Shown: piece after piece, positions 27,005 through 35,377 of the stretch | How positions within the stretch are numbered: the first letter of the stretch is position 1 | Layout of the letters: each line of letters starts with the position of its first letter | Assembly: GCF_037055355.1 (NCBI RefSeq) | Contig: NZ_CP146350.1 | Span: 1,945,001-2,009,000, forward strand | Length of the DNA stretch: 64,000 nucleotides | Source of the DNA: Streptomyces sp. DG1A-41 | GTDB taxonomy: Bacteria; Actinomycetota; Actinomycetes; Streptomycetales; Streptomycetaceae | Reading direction: 5' to 3' | Notes under the pieces: model-generated | Told to the model about the DNA's origin: nothing | Databases searched by the model: none | The model's input: the letters and a program-made list of their open reading frames with translations, nothing else | Program-made: the position numbers and the translations under genes

Positions 27005-27960
27005 TTGGCCTCCTCAAGCAGCGCGTAGCCGCGTTCGATCACTTCGGCGAGCTGCTTGACATGATCCTCGGTCGGCTCGTGCAGCGGGGGCCTTACCTCC
27101 CCCACGTCCAGTCCGCGCAGCCGTACACCGGCCTTGACGAGGGCGACGGCGTAGCCGCGGCCCCGGGCGCGCAGCTCGACGAAGGGGCGGTAGAAGCCGT
27201 CCAGCAGCTTCTCCACGGTGCCCTCGTCGCCGCCGCGGAGCGCCTGGTGGAAGGCGAGGGCGATTTCGGGCGCGAAGCAGAACACGGCGGACGAGTAGAG
27301 CGTGACACCGAGGGCGCGGTAGGCGAGCTGGGTCTGTTCGGCGGTCGGCAGGCCGTTGAAGTAGAGGAAGTCGCCGGGGACCTCGGAGCGCACGGCGCTG
27401 ATGACACGCTGCATGAGGTCGAGGTCGCCGAGCCCGTCCTTGAGGCCGATGATCCCGTCCGTGCGGGCGAGTTCGACGACCGTCTCCGGGGTGAAGACGG
27501 CGTTGTCGCGCTGGTAGACGACGACGGGCAGCAAGGTCGCGGCGGCGACCTCCCGGTAGTGCCGCAGCAGCCCTTCCTGCGCGGCGACGACGAGGTACGG
27601 CGGCATGGCGAGCAGCCCGTCCGCCCCGGCCGCCTCGGCGAGGCGGGCGTAGCGCACGGCGAGCGCGGTGCCGTACCCGGCGCCCGCGACGACCGGCACC
27701 CGCCCCTCGGCCGCCTCGACGGCCACCCGTACGCACCCCTCGAACTCCTCGGGCGTCAGTGCGTGGAACTCGCCGGTGCCGCAGCAGGCGAACACGGCGG
27801 CGGCTCCGGCCTCGACCCCGCGGCGCACGTGCGTGCGGTAGGTGTCGAGGTCCACGGAGCCGTCGGGGCCGTAGGCGGTGACCGGGAAGAACAGCGGTCC
27901 GCTGGGGATGGCGAGTCGAGCGGCGAGAGGGGCTGACGTCACGGGCTCTCCCGGTTCCAT
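27001..27960 (-). CDS. kdgD: 5-dehydro-4-deoxyglucarate dehydratase
   Basis: DapA-superfamily barrel of 319 residues from the ATG at 27960, or 313 from the GTG at 27942. Family signatures are SGPLFFPVTAYGPDGSVDL, CCGTGEFHALTPEEF, MPPYLVVAAQEGL, VVYQRDNAVFTPE, the Schiff-base lysine in IGLKDGLGD, and YFNGLPTAEQTQL. The enzyme dehydrates and decarboxylates 5-dehydro-4-deoxyglucarate to 2-oxoglutarate semialdehyde, a late step of oxidative galacturonate breakdown. It is divergent from udh, the first step of the same route. A 17-bp tandem duplication at the start makes the exact initiation codon uncertain. Confidence 0.9.
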   Translation of the reverse strand: MEPGEPVTSAPLAARLAIPSGPLFFPVTAYGPDGSVDLDTYRTHVRRGVEAGAAAVFACCGTGEFHALTPEEFEGCVRVAVEAAEGRVPVVAGAGYGTALAVRYARLAEAAGADGLLAMPPYLVVAAQEGLLRHYREVAAATLLPVVVYQRDNAVFTPETVVELARTDGIIGLKDGLGDLDLMQRVISAVRSEVPGDFLYFNGLPTAEQTQLAYRALGVTLYSSAVFCFAPEIALAFHQALRGGDEGTVEKLLDGFYRPFVELRARGRGYAVALVKAGVRLRGLDVGEVRPPLHEPTEDHVKQLAEVIERGYALLEEAK

Positions 27961-27977
27961 GGCTCTCCCGGTTCCAT
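27944..27977 (-). repeat. 17-bp tandem duplication at the kdgD start
   Basis: GGCTCTCCCGGTTCCAT occurs twice head to tail (27944-27960 and 27961-27977). On the coding strand each copy supplies an ATG and a GGGAGAG ribosome-binding site, so copy one serves the ATG of copy two and copy two serves the GTG at 27942. Confidence 0.9.
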
Positions 27978-28012
27978 ATTCATGATTACCGTCTACATTT
28001 CTGAACGCCTCC

Positions 28013-28041
28013 ACGCTAAAGCGCGCCTCCGCGCCGGTCAA
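28013..28041 (-). promoter_or_regulatory. Predicted kdgD promoter
   Basis: On the minus strand TTGACC (28041-28036), a 17-nt spacer and TAGCGT (28018-28013). The -10 hexamer is identical to that of the udh promoter 100 bp away. The downstream leader contains GAATATG, also found after the udh -10, a possible shared operator element. Confidence 0.6.
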
Positions 28042-28090
28042 GCTCGCGAACCCGCGACGCACCAGCGGATTCACTCCTTCCGCGGCATAC

Positions 28091-28155
28091 TTGACGGGCT
28101 CCACTCCAGATCCTTAGCGTGTCCACGAATATGAATGCTGTGCACTCATGTGCAC
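28091..28155 (+). promoter_or_regulatory. Predicted udh promoter and operator
   Basis: TTGACG (28091-28096), an 18-nt spacer and TAGCGT (28115-28120). In the leader, GAATATG (about 28127-28133) is shared with the kdgD leader, and an inverted pair GTGCAC-TCAT-GTGCAC occupies 28140-28155. A repressor bound here would block early transcription. Confidence 0.55.
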
Positions 28156-28180
28156 GGTGGGAGATTCAAGGAGACCGAGG

Positions 28181-28990
28181 ATGCCCGCTCCCCGCACCGT
28201 CCTGCTCACCGGCGCCGCCGGCGGCCTCGGCACCCTGATGCGGGATCTGCTCCCGGACTACGGCTACGAGCTGCGCCTGCTCGACATGCGCCCGATCGAG
28301 GGCGCGCCGGACGCGATCACCGCCGACCTCTCCGACCGGGACGCCGTGCGCGAGGCGGTCCGCGGCGTCGACGCGATCATCCACCTCGCGGGCATCTCCC
28401 TGGAAGCCCCCTTCGAGAAGATCCTCAAGGCGAACATCGAGGGCACCTACCACCTGTACGAGGCCGCCCGCGAGGAGGGCGTCGGCCGGATGGTCTTCGC
28501 CTCCTCCAACCACGCCGTCGGCTACACCCCGCGCCCCCAGGGCGACGACCCCCTGATCCCGGTCGACACCCCCCGCCGCCCGGACACCTTCTACGGTTTG
28601 TCCAAGTGCTTCGGCGAGGACCTCGCGCAGCTCTACTGGGACAAGCACGGCCTCGAGACGGTCTCGGTGCGGATCGGCTCCTGCTTCCCCGAGCCGACCA
28701 GTGTGCGCATGCTCTCGGTGTGGATGAGCCCCGCCGACGGCGCCCGCCTCTTCCACGCGGCCCTGACCGCCGAGCACGTCGGCCACACCGTCGTCCACGG
28801 GTCCTCCGCCAACACCCGGCTGTGGTGGGACCTCGGCACCGCCCGGGCACTCGGCTACGAGCCGCAGGACGACTCCGAGCCGTGGGCCGAGAAGCTCATC
28901 GCCGAGCAGGGCGAGCTGGACCCGGACAACGAGGCGCACGCCTACCTGGGCGGCCACTTCGTGACGGACCCGCCGGTCTGGCCGTACTGA
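28181..28990 (+). CDS. udh: Uronate dehydrogenase
   Basis: A 269-residue NAD-dependent short-chain-type enzyme. It has the Rossmann motif TGAAGGLG (about 10-17), SSNHAVGY after the third strand, and the catalytic pair in YGLSKCFGED (about Y138 and K142). IGSCFPEP and RMLSVWMS are typical of uronate dehydrogenases. It oxidises galacturonate or glucuronate to the aldaric acid lactone and so feeds the KdgD pathway. The ATG at 28181 follows AAGGAG at ideal spacing; an earlier in-frame ATG at 28148 has no such site and lies in the operator region. This gene links pectin degradation outside the cell to central metabolism. Confidence 0.92.
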   Translation: MPAPRTVLLTGAAGGLGTLMRDLLPDYGYELRLLDMRPIEGAPDAITADLSDRDAVREAVRGVDAIIHLAGISLEAPFEKILKANIEGTYHLYEAAREEGVGRMVFASSNHAVGYTPRPQGDDPLIPVDTPRRPDTFYGLSKCFGEDLAQLYWDKHGLETVSVRIGSCFPEPTSVRMLSVWMSPADGARLFHAALTAEHVGHTVVHGSSANTRLWWDLGTARALGYEPQDDSEPWAEKLIAEQGELDPDNEAHAYLGGHFVTDPPVWPY

Positions 28991-29014
28991 CCGGAAAGAG
29001 TCGTCGCACAGGTC

Positions 29015-29039
29015 GGGCGGGCAGAGAACGGGCCCGCCC
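29015..29039 (+). terminator. Hairpin after udh
   Basis: GGGCGGGC at 29015-29022 pairs with GCCCGCCC at 29032-29039 around a 9-nt loop, 25 bases after the udh stop. There is no T-tract, as is common in this group. Confidence 0.6.
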
Positions 29040-29080
29040 CCTCGGGCATCCGGGCACGGGCCTGAAGCGGTCGGACAGCG

Positions 29081-29133
29081 CCCTCAGGGGCGCGGGGAAC
29101 CGCGCGACCAGCCACGACGCACCCGCAGGCGAC
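29081..29133 (+). repeat. Streptomyces intergenic repeat (GCGCGACCAGCC type)
   Basis: The tract reads ccctcaggggcgcgggga then accgcgcgaccagccacg, a dispersed intergenic element I recognise from many Streptomyces genomes. A related, more diverged copy lies at about 43747-43822. The rest of the 28991-29291 gap holds the udh hairpin and the DeoR gene leader. Confidence 0.65.
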
Positions 29134-29291
29134 CACGACCGCCCCGTGGCACACCACGCACCACCGGGACCGAACGGGCACACACGGGCAGGATCACTTC
29201 CGCAACAGACCTGGTCGCCGCAGAACACCCGCTGTAGAACTTCCCCCATGGCCCACCGAGGGACCGAACGGGCAGTACAGCAGGAAGGCGG

Positions 29292-30068
29292 GTGACGGCC
29301 ATGAACAGAACCGCGGAAGAACGCCAGCGCGAGATCGTGCTGGCCGCACGGCGCGCCGGCTCCGTCGATGTCACCGCCCTCGCCGCCCAGCTGGGCGTGG
29401 CCAAGGAGACCGTACGGCGGGACCTGCGCGTCCTGGAGGACCACGGACTGCTCCGCCGCACCCATGGCGGCGCCTACCCGGTGGAGAGCGCCGGCTTCGA
29501 GACGACGCTCGCCTTCCGCGCCACCAGCCACGTCCCCGAGAAGCGCCGCATCGCGGCCGCGGCCGCCGAACTGCTCGGCGACGCCGAGACCGTCTTCGTC
29601 GACGAGGGCTTCACCCCGCAGCTCATCGCCGAGGCACTCCCGCGGGACCGGCCGCTGACCGTGGTCACCGCGTCCCTGCCGGTCGCCGGCGCGCTCGCCG
29701 AGGCCGACACCGTGTCCGTCCTGCTGCTGGGCGGCCGGGTCCGCTCCGGCACCCTCGCCACCGTCGACCACTGGACGACGAAGATGCTGGCCGGTTTCGT
29801 CGTCGACCTGGCGTACATCGGCGCCAACGGCATCTCCCGCGAACACGGCCTCACCACCCCCGACCCGGCCGTCAGCGAGGTCAAGACCCAGGCGGTCCGG
29901 GCCGCCCGCCGCGCGGTCTTCGCGGGCGTGCACACCAAGTTCGGAGCGGTCAGCTTCTGCCGGTTCGCCGAGGTCGGCGCGCTGGAGGCGATCGTGACGT
30001 CCACGCTGCTGCCGGCCGCCGAGGCCCACCGCTACTCACTGCTCGGACCGCAGGTCATCCGCGTCTGA
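29292..30068 (+). CDS. DeoR-family regulator of the polyol importer operon
   Basis: A DeoR/GlpR regulator of 258 residues (255 if the ATG at 29301 is used; the GGAAGG at 29283-29288 is short for one start and long for the other). The N-terminal helix-turn-helix is VTALAAQLGVAKETVRRDLR; the C-terminal sugar-phosphate sensor domain has FVDEGFTPQLIAEAL, LLLGGRV and YIGANGISREHGLTT. DeoR proteins usually repress sugar or polyol operons until a phosphorylated intermediate binds. It lies 77 bp before the binding-protein gene on the same strand, so local control is likely. Confidence 0.88.
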   Translation: MTAMNRTAEERQREIVLAARRAGSVDVTALAAQLGVAKETVRRDLRVLEDHGLLRRTHGGAYPVESAGFETTLAFRATSHVPEKRRIAAAAAELLGDAETVFVDEGFTPQLIAEALPRDRPLTVVTASLPVAGALAEADTVSVLLLGGRVRSGTLATVDHWTTKMLAGFVVDLAYIGANGISREHGLTTPDPAVSEVKTQAVRAARRAVFAGVHTKFGAVSFCRFAEVGALEAIVTSTLLPAAEAHRYSLLGPQVIRV

Positions 30069-30145
30069 TCCACCGGCCCCGTCCCCGCAGGGCTCAGCCA
30101 CGCCCTGTCATGCCCCTTATCTCCCCATAAATCCAGGAGCGATCC

Positions 30146-31519
30146 ATGCGAACCCAGAGCCGACGACGGCCACCGCGAGCCACGCTCGCCGCGGCCGCCG
30201 CAGGGACGCTGCTCGCCCCGCTGCTCTCCGGCTGCTGGGTCGGGGCGGGCGGGGCCGGATCCGGCGGCGACGCCATCAACGTCCTGATGGTCAACAACCC
30301 GCAGATGGTCGAATTGCAGAAGCTCACCCGCGCCCACTTCACCGAAGAGACCGGCATCAAGGTCAACTTCACCGTCCTGCCCGAGAACGACGTCCGCGAC
30401 AAGATCAGCCAGGACTTCGCCAACCAGGCCGGCCAGTACGACGTCGCCACGCTGTCCAACTACGAGATACCGATCTACGCCCGCAACGGCTGGCTGCACG
30501 AGATGAACGGCTACGTCGCGAAGGACCCGGGCTACGACGAACGGGACATCCTCAAGCCGATGCGCCAGTCCCTCACCGGGGACGACGGCAAGCTCTACGG
30601 CCAGCCGTTCTACGGCGAGTCCTCGTTCCTGATGTACCGCAAGGACGTGTTCGAGAAGAAGGGCCTGACGATGCCCGCGCACCCCACCTGGCGGCAGGTG
30701 GCGGACCTCGCGGCCAAGGCGGACGGCGCCGAACCGGGCATGAAGGGCATCTGCCTGCGCGGCCTGCCCGGCTGGGGCGAGGTGATGGCCCCCCTGACCA
30801 CCGTCGTGAACACCTTCGGCGGCACCTGGTTCGACAAGAACTGGAAGGCACGGCTCGACTCCCCTGAGTTCGAGAAGGCGACGAAGTTCTACGTCGACCT
30901 GGTCCGCGAGCACGGCGAGTCCGGCGCCGCCCAGTCCGGCTTCGCCGAGTGCCTGAACAACATGACCCAGGGCAAGGTCGCCATGTGGTACGACGCCACC
31001 TCCGCGGCCGGATCTTTGGAGGCGGCGAACTCCCCCGTCAAGGGCAAGATCGGCTACGCCCCCGCCCCGGTCGAGAAGACCGAGTCCTCCGGCTGGCTCT
31101 ACACCTGGGCCTGGGGCATCCAGAAGGCCTCCCGCAACTCCGACGACGCCTGGAAGTTCGTCTCCTGGGCGTCGGGCAAGGAGTACGAGCAGCTGGTCGG
31201 CGACCAGATCGGCTGGTCCAACGTCCCGGCCGGCAAGCGGGCGTCGACGTACGCCATCGCCGACTACCGCAAGGAGGCCGCCGCCTTCCAGGAGATGACC
31301 AAGGAGGCCATCGAGCAGGCCCGGCCGAACGACCCCGGCGTGCAGCCGCGCCCCGCGCCCGGCATCCAGTTCGTCGGCATCCCCGAGTTCACCGACCTCG
31401 GCACCAAGGTCTCGCAGGAGATCAGCGCGGCCATCGCCGGACGCCAGTCCGTCGAATCGGCCCTGAAGAAGTCACAGGCGCTCGCCGAGAAGATCTCCGA
31501 GGAGTACGAGGGACGATGA
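30146..31519 (+). CDS. Polyol/sugar-binding lipoprotein of an ABC importer
   Basis: A 457-residue lipoprotein: arginine-rich N-terminus, hydrophobic stretch and lipobox LLSGC, then a family 1 solute-binding fold (NVLMVNNPQMVELQKLTRAH, QPFYGESSFLMYRKDVFEKK, GKVAMWYDATSAAGSLE). It resembles sorbitol/mannitol binding proteins of the SmoE type. AGGAG precedes the ATG. Its stop overlaps the first permease as ATGA. The zinc alcohol dehydrogenase at the end of the operon supports a polyol ligand; the exact compound is inferred. Confidence 0.85.
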   Translation: MRTQSRRRPPRATLAAAAAGTLLAPLLSGCWVGAGGAGSGGDAINVLMVNNPQMVELQKLTRAHFTEETGIKVNFTVLPENDVRDKISQDFANQAGQYDVATLSNYEIPIYARNGWLHEMNGYVAKDPGYDERDILKPMRQSLTGDDGKLYGQPFYGESSFLMYRKDVFEKKGLTMPAHPTWRQVADLAAKADGAEPGMKGICLRGLPGWGEVMAPLTTVVNTFGGTWFDKNWKARLDSPEFEKATKFYVDLVREHGESGAAQSGFAECLNNMTQGKVAMWYDATSAAGSLEAANSPVKGKIGYAPAPVEKTESSGWLYTWAWGIQKASRNSDDAWKFVSWASGKEYEQLVGDQIGWSNVPAGKRASTYAIADYRKEAAAFQEMTKEAIEQARPNDPGVQPRPAPGIQFVGIPEFTDLGTKVSQEISAAIAGRQSVESALKKSQALAEKISEEYEGR

Positions 31520-32457
31520 CCGCCACGACAACGGCCCCCCTGGCCGCTCCCGAGACGCGCACCCCGGTCCGCCGGCCCTCCGCCCGCCTGCGCGCCTGGG
31601 CCACCCGCGCCCCGCTGCTCCCGGCCCTGATCTTCATGATCGTCGTCACCCAGCTGCCCTTCGTGGCCGCGCTGGTGATCTCCTTCTTCGACTGGAACAG
31701 CCTCTACCCCGACGCCCGGCACTTCGCGGGGCTCGACAACTACCAGGAGGTCCTCACCGACCCGGACCTGCGCGACTCGGTGTGGACGACCGTCCTGCTG
31801 ACGGTGGCGGTGGTCCTGGCCAGCCTGGTGCTGGGACTCGTTCTGGCGCTGCTGCTGGACCGGAGGTTCCGCGGCCGGGGCATCGTACGGACGCTGTTGA
31901 TCGCACCCTTCCTGGTGGTACCGGTCGCGGCGGCCCTGCTCTGGAAGCATGTGCTCTACAACCCCGAATACGGCCTGTTCAACGGGTTGTTGCACTATGT
32001 GGGCGGCCCACAGCCCGACTGGATCTCGAACACCCCGCTGCTCGCGGTCGAGGCGTCGCTCGTCTGGCAGTGGACGCCGTTCATGATGCTCATCCTGCTG
32101 GCCGGCCTCCAGAGCCGCGACCACGAGCAGATCGAGGCGGCCCGGGTCGACGGCGCGAGCGACTGGCAGATCTTCGTCCACCTGACGCTCCCGCATCTGC
32201 GCCGCTACCTCGAACTGGGCGCCCTGCTGGGCTCGATCTACATCGTCCAGAACTTCGACGCGGTCTTCACGATCACGTCCGGCGGCCTGGGCACCGCCAA
32301 CCTCCCTTACACCGTCTACCAGAGCTTCTACCAGGCCCACGAGAACGGCCTCGCCTCGGCCGCGGGCGTCCTGGTGGTCATCGGCTCGATCGTCATCGCG
32401 ACCTTCGCCCTGCGCGTGGTGTCGTCCCTGTTCCGCGAGGAGGTGTCCCGCGCATGA
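31516..32457 (+). CDS. Polyol/sugar ABC permease 1 (SmoF-like)
   Basis: A 313-residue inner-membrane permease with about six helices and the EAA loop QIEAARVDGASDWQIFVH. The ATG at 31516 overlaps the preceding stop, and the stop overlaps the next ATG, so subunit stoichiometry is set by coupling. Signature stretches such as FDAVFTITSGGLGTANL are typical of polyol or sugar permeases. A longer frame upstream is a shadow of the binding-protein gene. Confidence 0.9.
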   Translation: MTATTTAPLAAPETRTPVRRPSARLRAWATRAPLLPALIFMIVVTQLPFVAALVISFFDWNSLYPDARHFAGLDNYQEVLTDPDLRDSVWTTVLLTVAVVLASLVLGLVLALLLDRRFRGRGIVRTLLIAPFLVVPVAAALLWKHVLYNPEYGLFNGLLHYVGGPQPDWISNTPLLAVEASLVWQWTPFMMLILLAGLQSRDHEQIEAARVDGASDWQIFVHLTLPHLRRYLELGALLGSIYIVQNFDAVFTITSGGLGTANLPYTVYQSFYQAHENGLASAAGVLVVIGSIVIATFALRVVSSLFREEVSRA

Positions 32458-33305
32458 GCACGAACGCCCTGCGTGCCCGCCGTGTCCGTGGCAGAGGAGC
32501 GGGCCTGGGCCTGCTGGCCTGGCTGCTCGGCATCGCGTTCTTCCTGCCCATCGCGTGGATGGCGCTGACGTCCTTCCACTCCGAGCAGGACGCGGCGACC
32601 AACCCGCCCTCCTTCGCCGCCGCCCTGACCCTGGACGGCTACCGCGAGTTCTTCGGCGCGGGCGGCGGCGCGAGCCCCTGGCCGGCGCTGATCAACTCCA
32701 CGGTCGCGTCCGTGGCGTCGACCCTGCTGGTGCTGCTGCTGGCCTTCCCGGCGGCGTACGCGCTGTCCATCAACCGCGTCCGCAAGTGGACGGACGTCCT
32801 GTTCTTCTTCCTCTCCACGAAGATGCTGCCCGCGGTCGCGGGCCTGCTCCCGATCTACCTCTTCGCCAAGAACGCCGGGATGCTCGACAACATCTGGCTG
32901 CTGGTCATCCTCTACACGTCCATGAACCTGCCGATCGCGGTGTGGATGATGCAGTCCTTCCTCGCCGAGATCCCGGTCGCGGTGATCGAGGCGGCCCGGG
33001 TGGACGGGGCCCGGCTGCCGACCGTCCTCGGGCGGGTCGTGGCGCCGATCGCCCTCCCGGGCATCGCCGCGACGGCGCTCATCTGCTTCATCTTCAGCTG
33101 GAACGAACTGCTCTTCGCACGGGTGCTGACCGGCGTGGTCGCCGAGACCGCCCCCGTCTTCCTGACCGGCTTCATCACCAGCCAGGGCCTGTTCCTGGCG
33201 AAGGTGTGCGCCGCGTCGCTCGTCATCTCCCTGCCGGTGCTCGCCGCGGGGTTCGCCGCCCAGGACAAGCTGGTCCAGGGCCTGTCGTTGGGAGCCGTCA
33301 AATGA
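32454..33305 (+). CDS. Polyol/sugar ABC permease 2 (SmoG-like)
   Basis: A 283-residue MalG-type permease with the EAA loop VIEAARVDGARLPTVLGRV and six hydrophobic segments. It overlaps both neighbours as ATGA. The motif SWNELLFARVLTG near the C-terminus is typical of this subunit. No ATPase gene follows, so a shared ATPase encoded elsewhere is needed. Confidence 0.9.
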   Translation: MSTNALRARRVRGRGAGLGLLAWLLGIAFFLPIAWMALTSFHSEQDAATNPPSFAAALTLDGYREFFGAGGGASPWPALINSTVASVASTLLVLLLAFPAAYALSINRVRKWTDVLFFFLSTKMLPAVAGLLPIYLFAKNAGMLDNIWLLVILYTSMNLPIAVWMMQSFLAEIPVAVIEAARVDGARLPTVLGRVVAPIALPGIAATALICFIFSWNELLFARVLTGVVAETAPVFLTGFITSQGLFLAKVCAASLVISLPVLAAGFAAQDKLVQGLSLGAVK

Positions 33306-34291
33306 AGGCCGCCGTCATCGAGTCCGTGGGCAGGACCGTCGTCGCCGAGGTCCCGGACCCGACGCCAGGCCCGCGCGAGGTCGTCGTCGAGGTCGCGGCC
33401 TGCGGGCTGTGCGGCACGGACCTGCACATCCTCCAGGGCGAGTTCGCCCCGAAGCTGCCGATCGTGCCCGGGCACGAGTTCGCGGGCGAGGTCGTCGGGG
33501 TCGGCACCCGGGTCACCGAGGTGTCGGTGGGCGACCGGGTCGCGGTCGACCCGTCCCTGTACTGCTACGAGTGCCGCTACTGCCGCACCGGCCACAACAA
33601 CCTCTGCGAACGCTGGGCGGCGATCGGCGTGACGACGGCCGGAGGCGCGGCGAAGTACGCGGTCGCCCCCGTGGCGAACTGCGTGAAGCTGCCCGAGCAC
33701 GTCCGAACGCAGGACGCGGCCCTGGTGGAGCCCCTCTCCTGCGCGGTACGCGGCTACGACGTACTCCGGTCCCGCCTCGGCGCACACGTGCTGATCTACG
33801 GCTCCGGCACGATGGGCCTGATGATGCTGGAGCTGGCCAAGCGCACGGGCGCGGCGAGCGTGGACGTCGTCGACGTGAACCCGGCCCGCCTGGAGACGGC
33901 CCGTCGCCTCGGCGTCTCGGCGTCGGCGGCCGGCCCGGACGAACTGGACCGCCCGCAGGGCTGGGACCTGGTCGTCGACGCCACGGGCAACGCGGCGGCG
34001 ATCCAGGACGGCCTGGACCGGGTGGCGAAGGCCGGCACGTTCCTCCAGTTCGGCGTGGCCGACTACGCGACGCGCGTGACGATCGACCCGTACCGCATCT
34101 ACAACCAGGAGATCACCATCACCGGCTCGATGGCGGTGCTGCACAGCTTCGAGCGGGCCGCGGAGCTGTTCGCGAACGGGGTCCTGGACCCCGACGTCTT
34201 CATCAGCGACCGCATCCCGCTTGAGCGGTACCCCGAGGCGCTGGAGCAGTTCGCGTCCGGGATCGGCAGGAAGATCGTCGTGGTCCCGTAG
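33302..34291 (+). CDS. Zinc-dependent polyol/alcohol dehydrogenase
   Basis: A medium-chain dehydrogenase of 329 residues. Catalytic zinc ligands are seen in CGLCGTDLH (C37) and PGHEFAGE (H58-E59). The structural zinc set is C88, C91, C94 and C102 in CYECRYCRTGHNNLC. The NAD-binding part has LIYGSGTMGLMMLELAK. It resembles sorbitol/L-iditol dehydrogenases and would oxidise the imported polyol to a ketose. It is coupled to the permease by an ATGA overlap and ends the operon. Confidence 0.9.
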   Translation: MKAAVIESVGRTVVAEVPDPTPGPREVVVEVAACGLCGTDLHILQGEFAPKLPIVPGHEFAGEVVGVGTRVTEVSVGDRVAVDPSLYCYECRYCRTGHNNLCERWAAIGVTTAGGAAKYAVAPVANCVKLPEHVRTQDAALVEPLSCAVRGYDVLRSRLGAHVLIYGSGTMGLMMLELAKRTGAASVDVVDVNPARLETARRLGVSASAAGPDELDRPQGWDLVVDATGNAAAIQDGLDRVAKAGTFLQFGVADYATRVTIDPYRIYNQEITITGSMAVLHSFERAAELFANGVLDPDVFISDRIPLERYPEALEQFASGIGRKIVVVP

Positions 34292-34303
34292 TGCCTCCTG
34301 CGT

Positions 34304-34948
34304 CTACCGCGACCGTCGGCTCGTGGCCAGGCGGAAGCCCACGGGGTACAGGGGGCCGGGAAAGGCGCCGTGGCGGCGGCGAGTGCGGGGGAGGTCCGCC
34401 GAAACGGGAGAAGCTGCCGCCCCGGGCGACCCGGTAGGTGTTCATGGTCTCCACCAGGTGCTCCGCCACGAACGGCCCACCTGGGTAGGGGCGGTAGTCG
34501 TCGGCGGTGAACTCCTCGACGTTCCCCGCCATGTCGTACACGCCGAACGGCGAGACTCCGGCAGGGAAGGCACCGACGGGGGTGGTGGTATGGACACCGG
34601 TTTCCCGTGTGTTCGCGGCCGCCGGGTCGAAGGCGTCGCCCCAGGGGAACTCCCGGCCGTCCGGCCCCTTGGCCGCGTGCTCCCACTCGGCCTCCGTGGG
34701 GAGCCGCCACGGGTGGCCGGTCCGGTCGCTGAGCCAGGCCGCGTTACGCGTCGGCGTCCTCCGTCCGCACACCCGCCACGGGGTGGTTGCTCCGGGCGTA
34801 CGGGTAGGCGCCCAGGTACCAGGTGGTCGGGCGGCCGGGGCGGCCGGTGTCGGCGAGGCGTGCCGTCGGGGCGCAGCGCGACGTGAGTGACGGGGGCGGC
34901 GTGTCCGCTGGGGTTCACGGGCAGGTCGATCGAGCGCATATCGTCCAT
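34304..34948 (-). pseudogene. Decayed SUMF1/formylglycine-generating-type gene
   Basis: Fragments in different frames: DPVTHVALRPDGTPR-like N-terminus at about 34860-34930, AAWLSDRTGHPWRLPTEAEW at about 34680-34740, YDMAGNVEEFTADDYRPYPG and NTYRVARGGSFSRFGG, then HGAFPGPLYPVGFRLATSR reaching a stop at 34304. At least two shifts separate them. The family oxidises cysteine to formylglycine in sulfatases or hydroxylates small molecules. It faces the dehydrogenase gene and cannot yield a full product as written. Confidence 0.75.
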
Positions 34949-34958
34949 CGGTGTTCGG

Positions 34959-35372
34959 CTATGTGACAGGCGTTTCGTCTCCGGTGGCGGGGGCCGGGTC
35001 GGTGGCGTCCGCGTCACTCCAGTGGGGCCAGAAGCGGAACAGGCAGAGCAGTGACACGCCGGCGGCCGCCCCCAGGAACAGCAGGACGGCGACGTCGCCT
35101 CACGTCCCCTGCACCAGCGGGATGAGGAGGGGGGCGAGCAGGATCGGCAGGCCGCTCATGAGGTTGAACAGGCCCTCGGCGCGGCCGACGACCCCGGGCG
35201 GCATGTATTTGACGACGATCATGGCGGTGACGGCCGTCATGGCGGACCACATGGTGAAGAACGCCACCATGCAGGCCACGAAGACCCAGGTGGAGGGCAG
35301 CGCCGTGGCGAACAGGGCACCCGTCATGACGACCGCCGCGAGAGCCAGGACGACCCTGGGGCGCGTACCGGC
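34959..35372 (-). pseudogene. 3' fragment of an MFS transporter
   Basis: One frame reads PRVVLALAAVVMTGALFATA, several more hydrophobic helices and PILLAPLLIPLVQGT, meets an in-frame TGA near 35101, and continues LLFLGAAAGVSLLCLFRFWP to a stop at 34959. Only the C-terminal third of a transporter is present. It abuts the propeller fragment at about 35375, which implies a deletion that joined two unrelated genes. Confidence 0.7.
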
Positions 35373-35377
35373 ACGAA

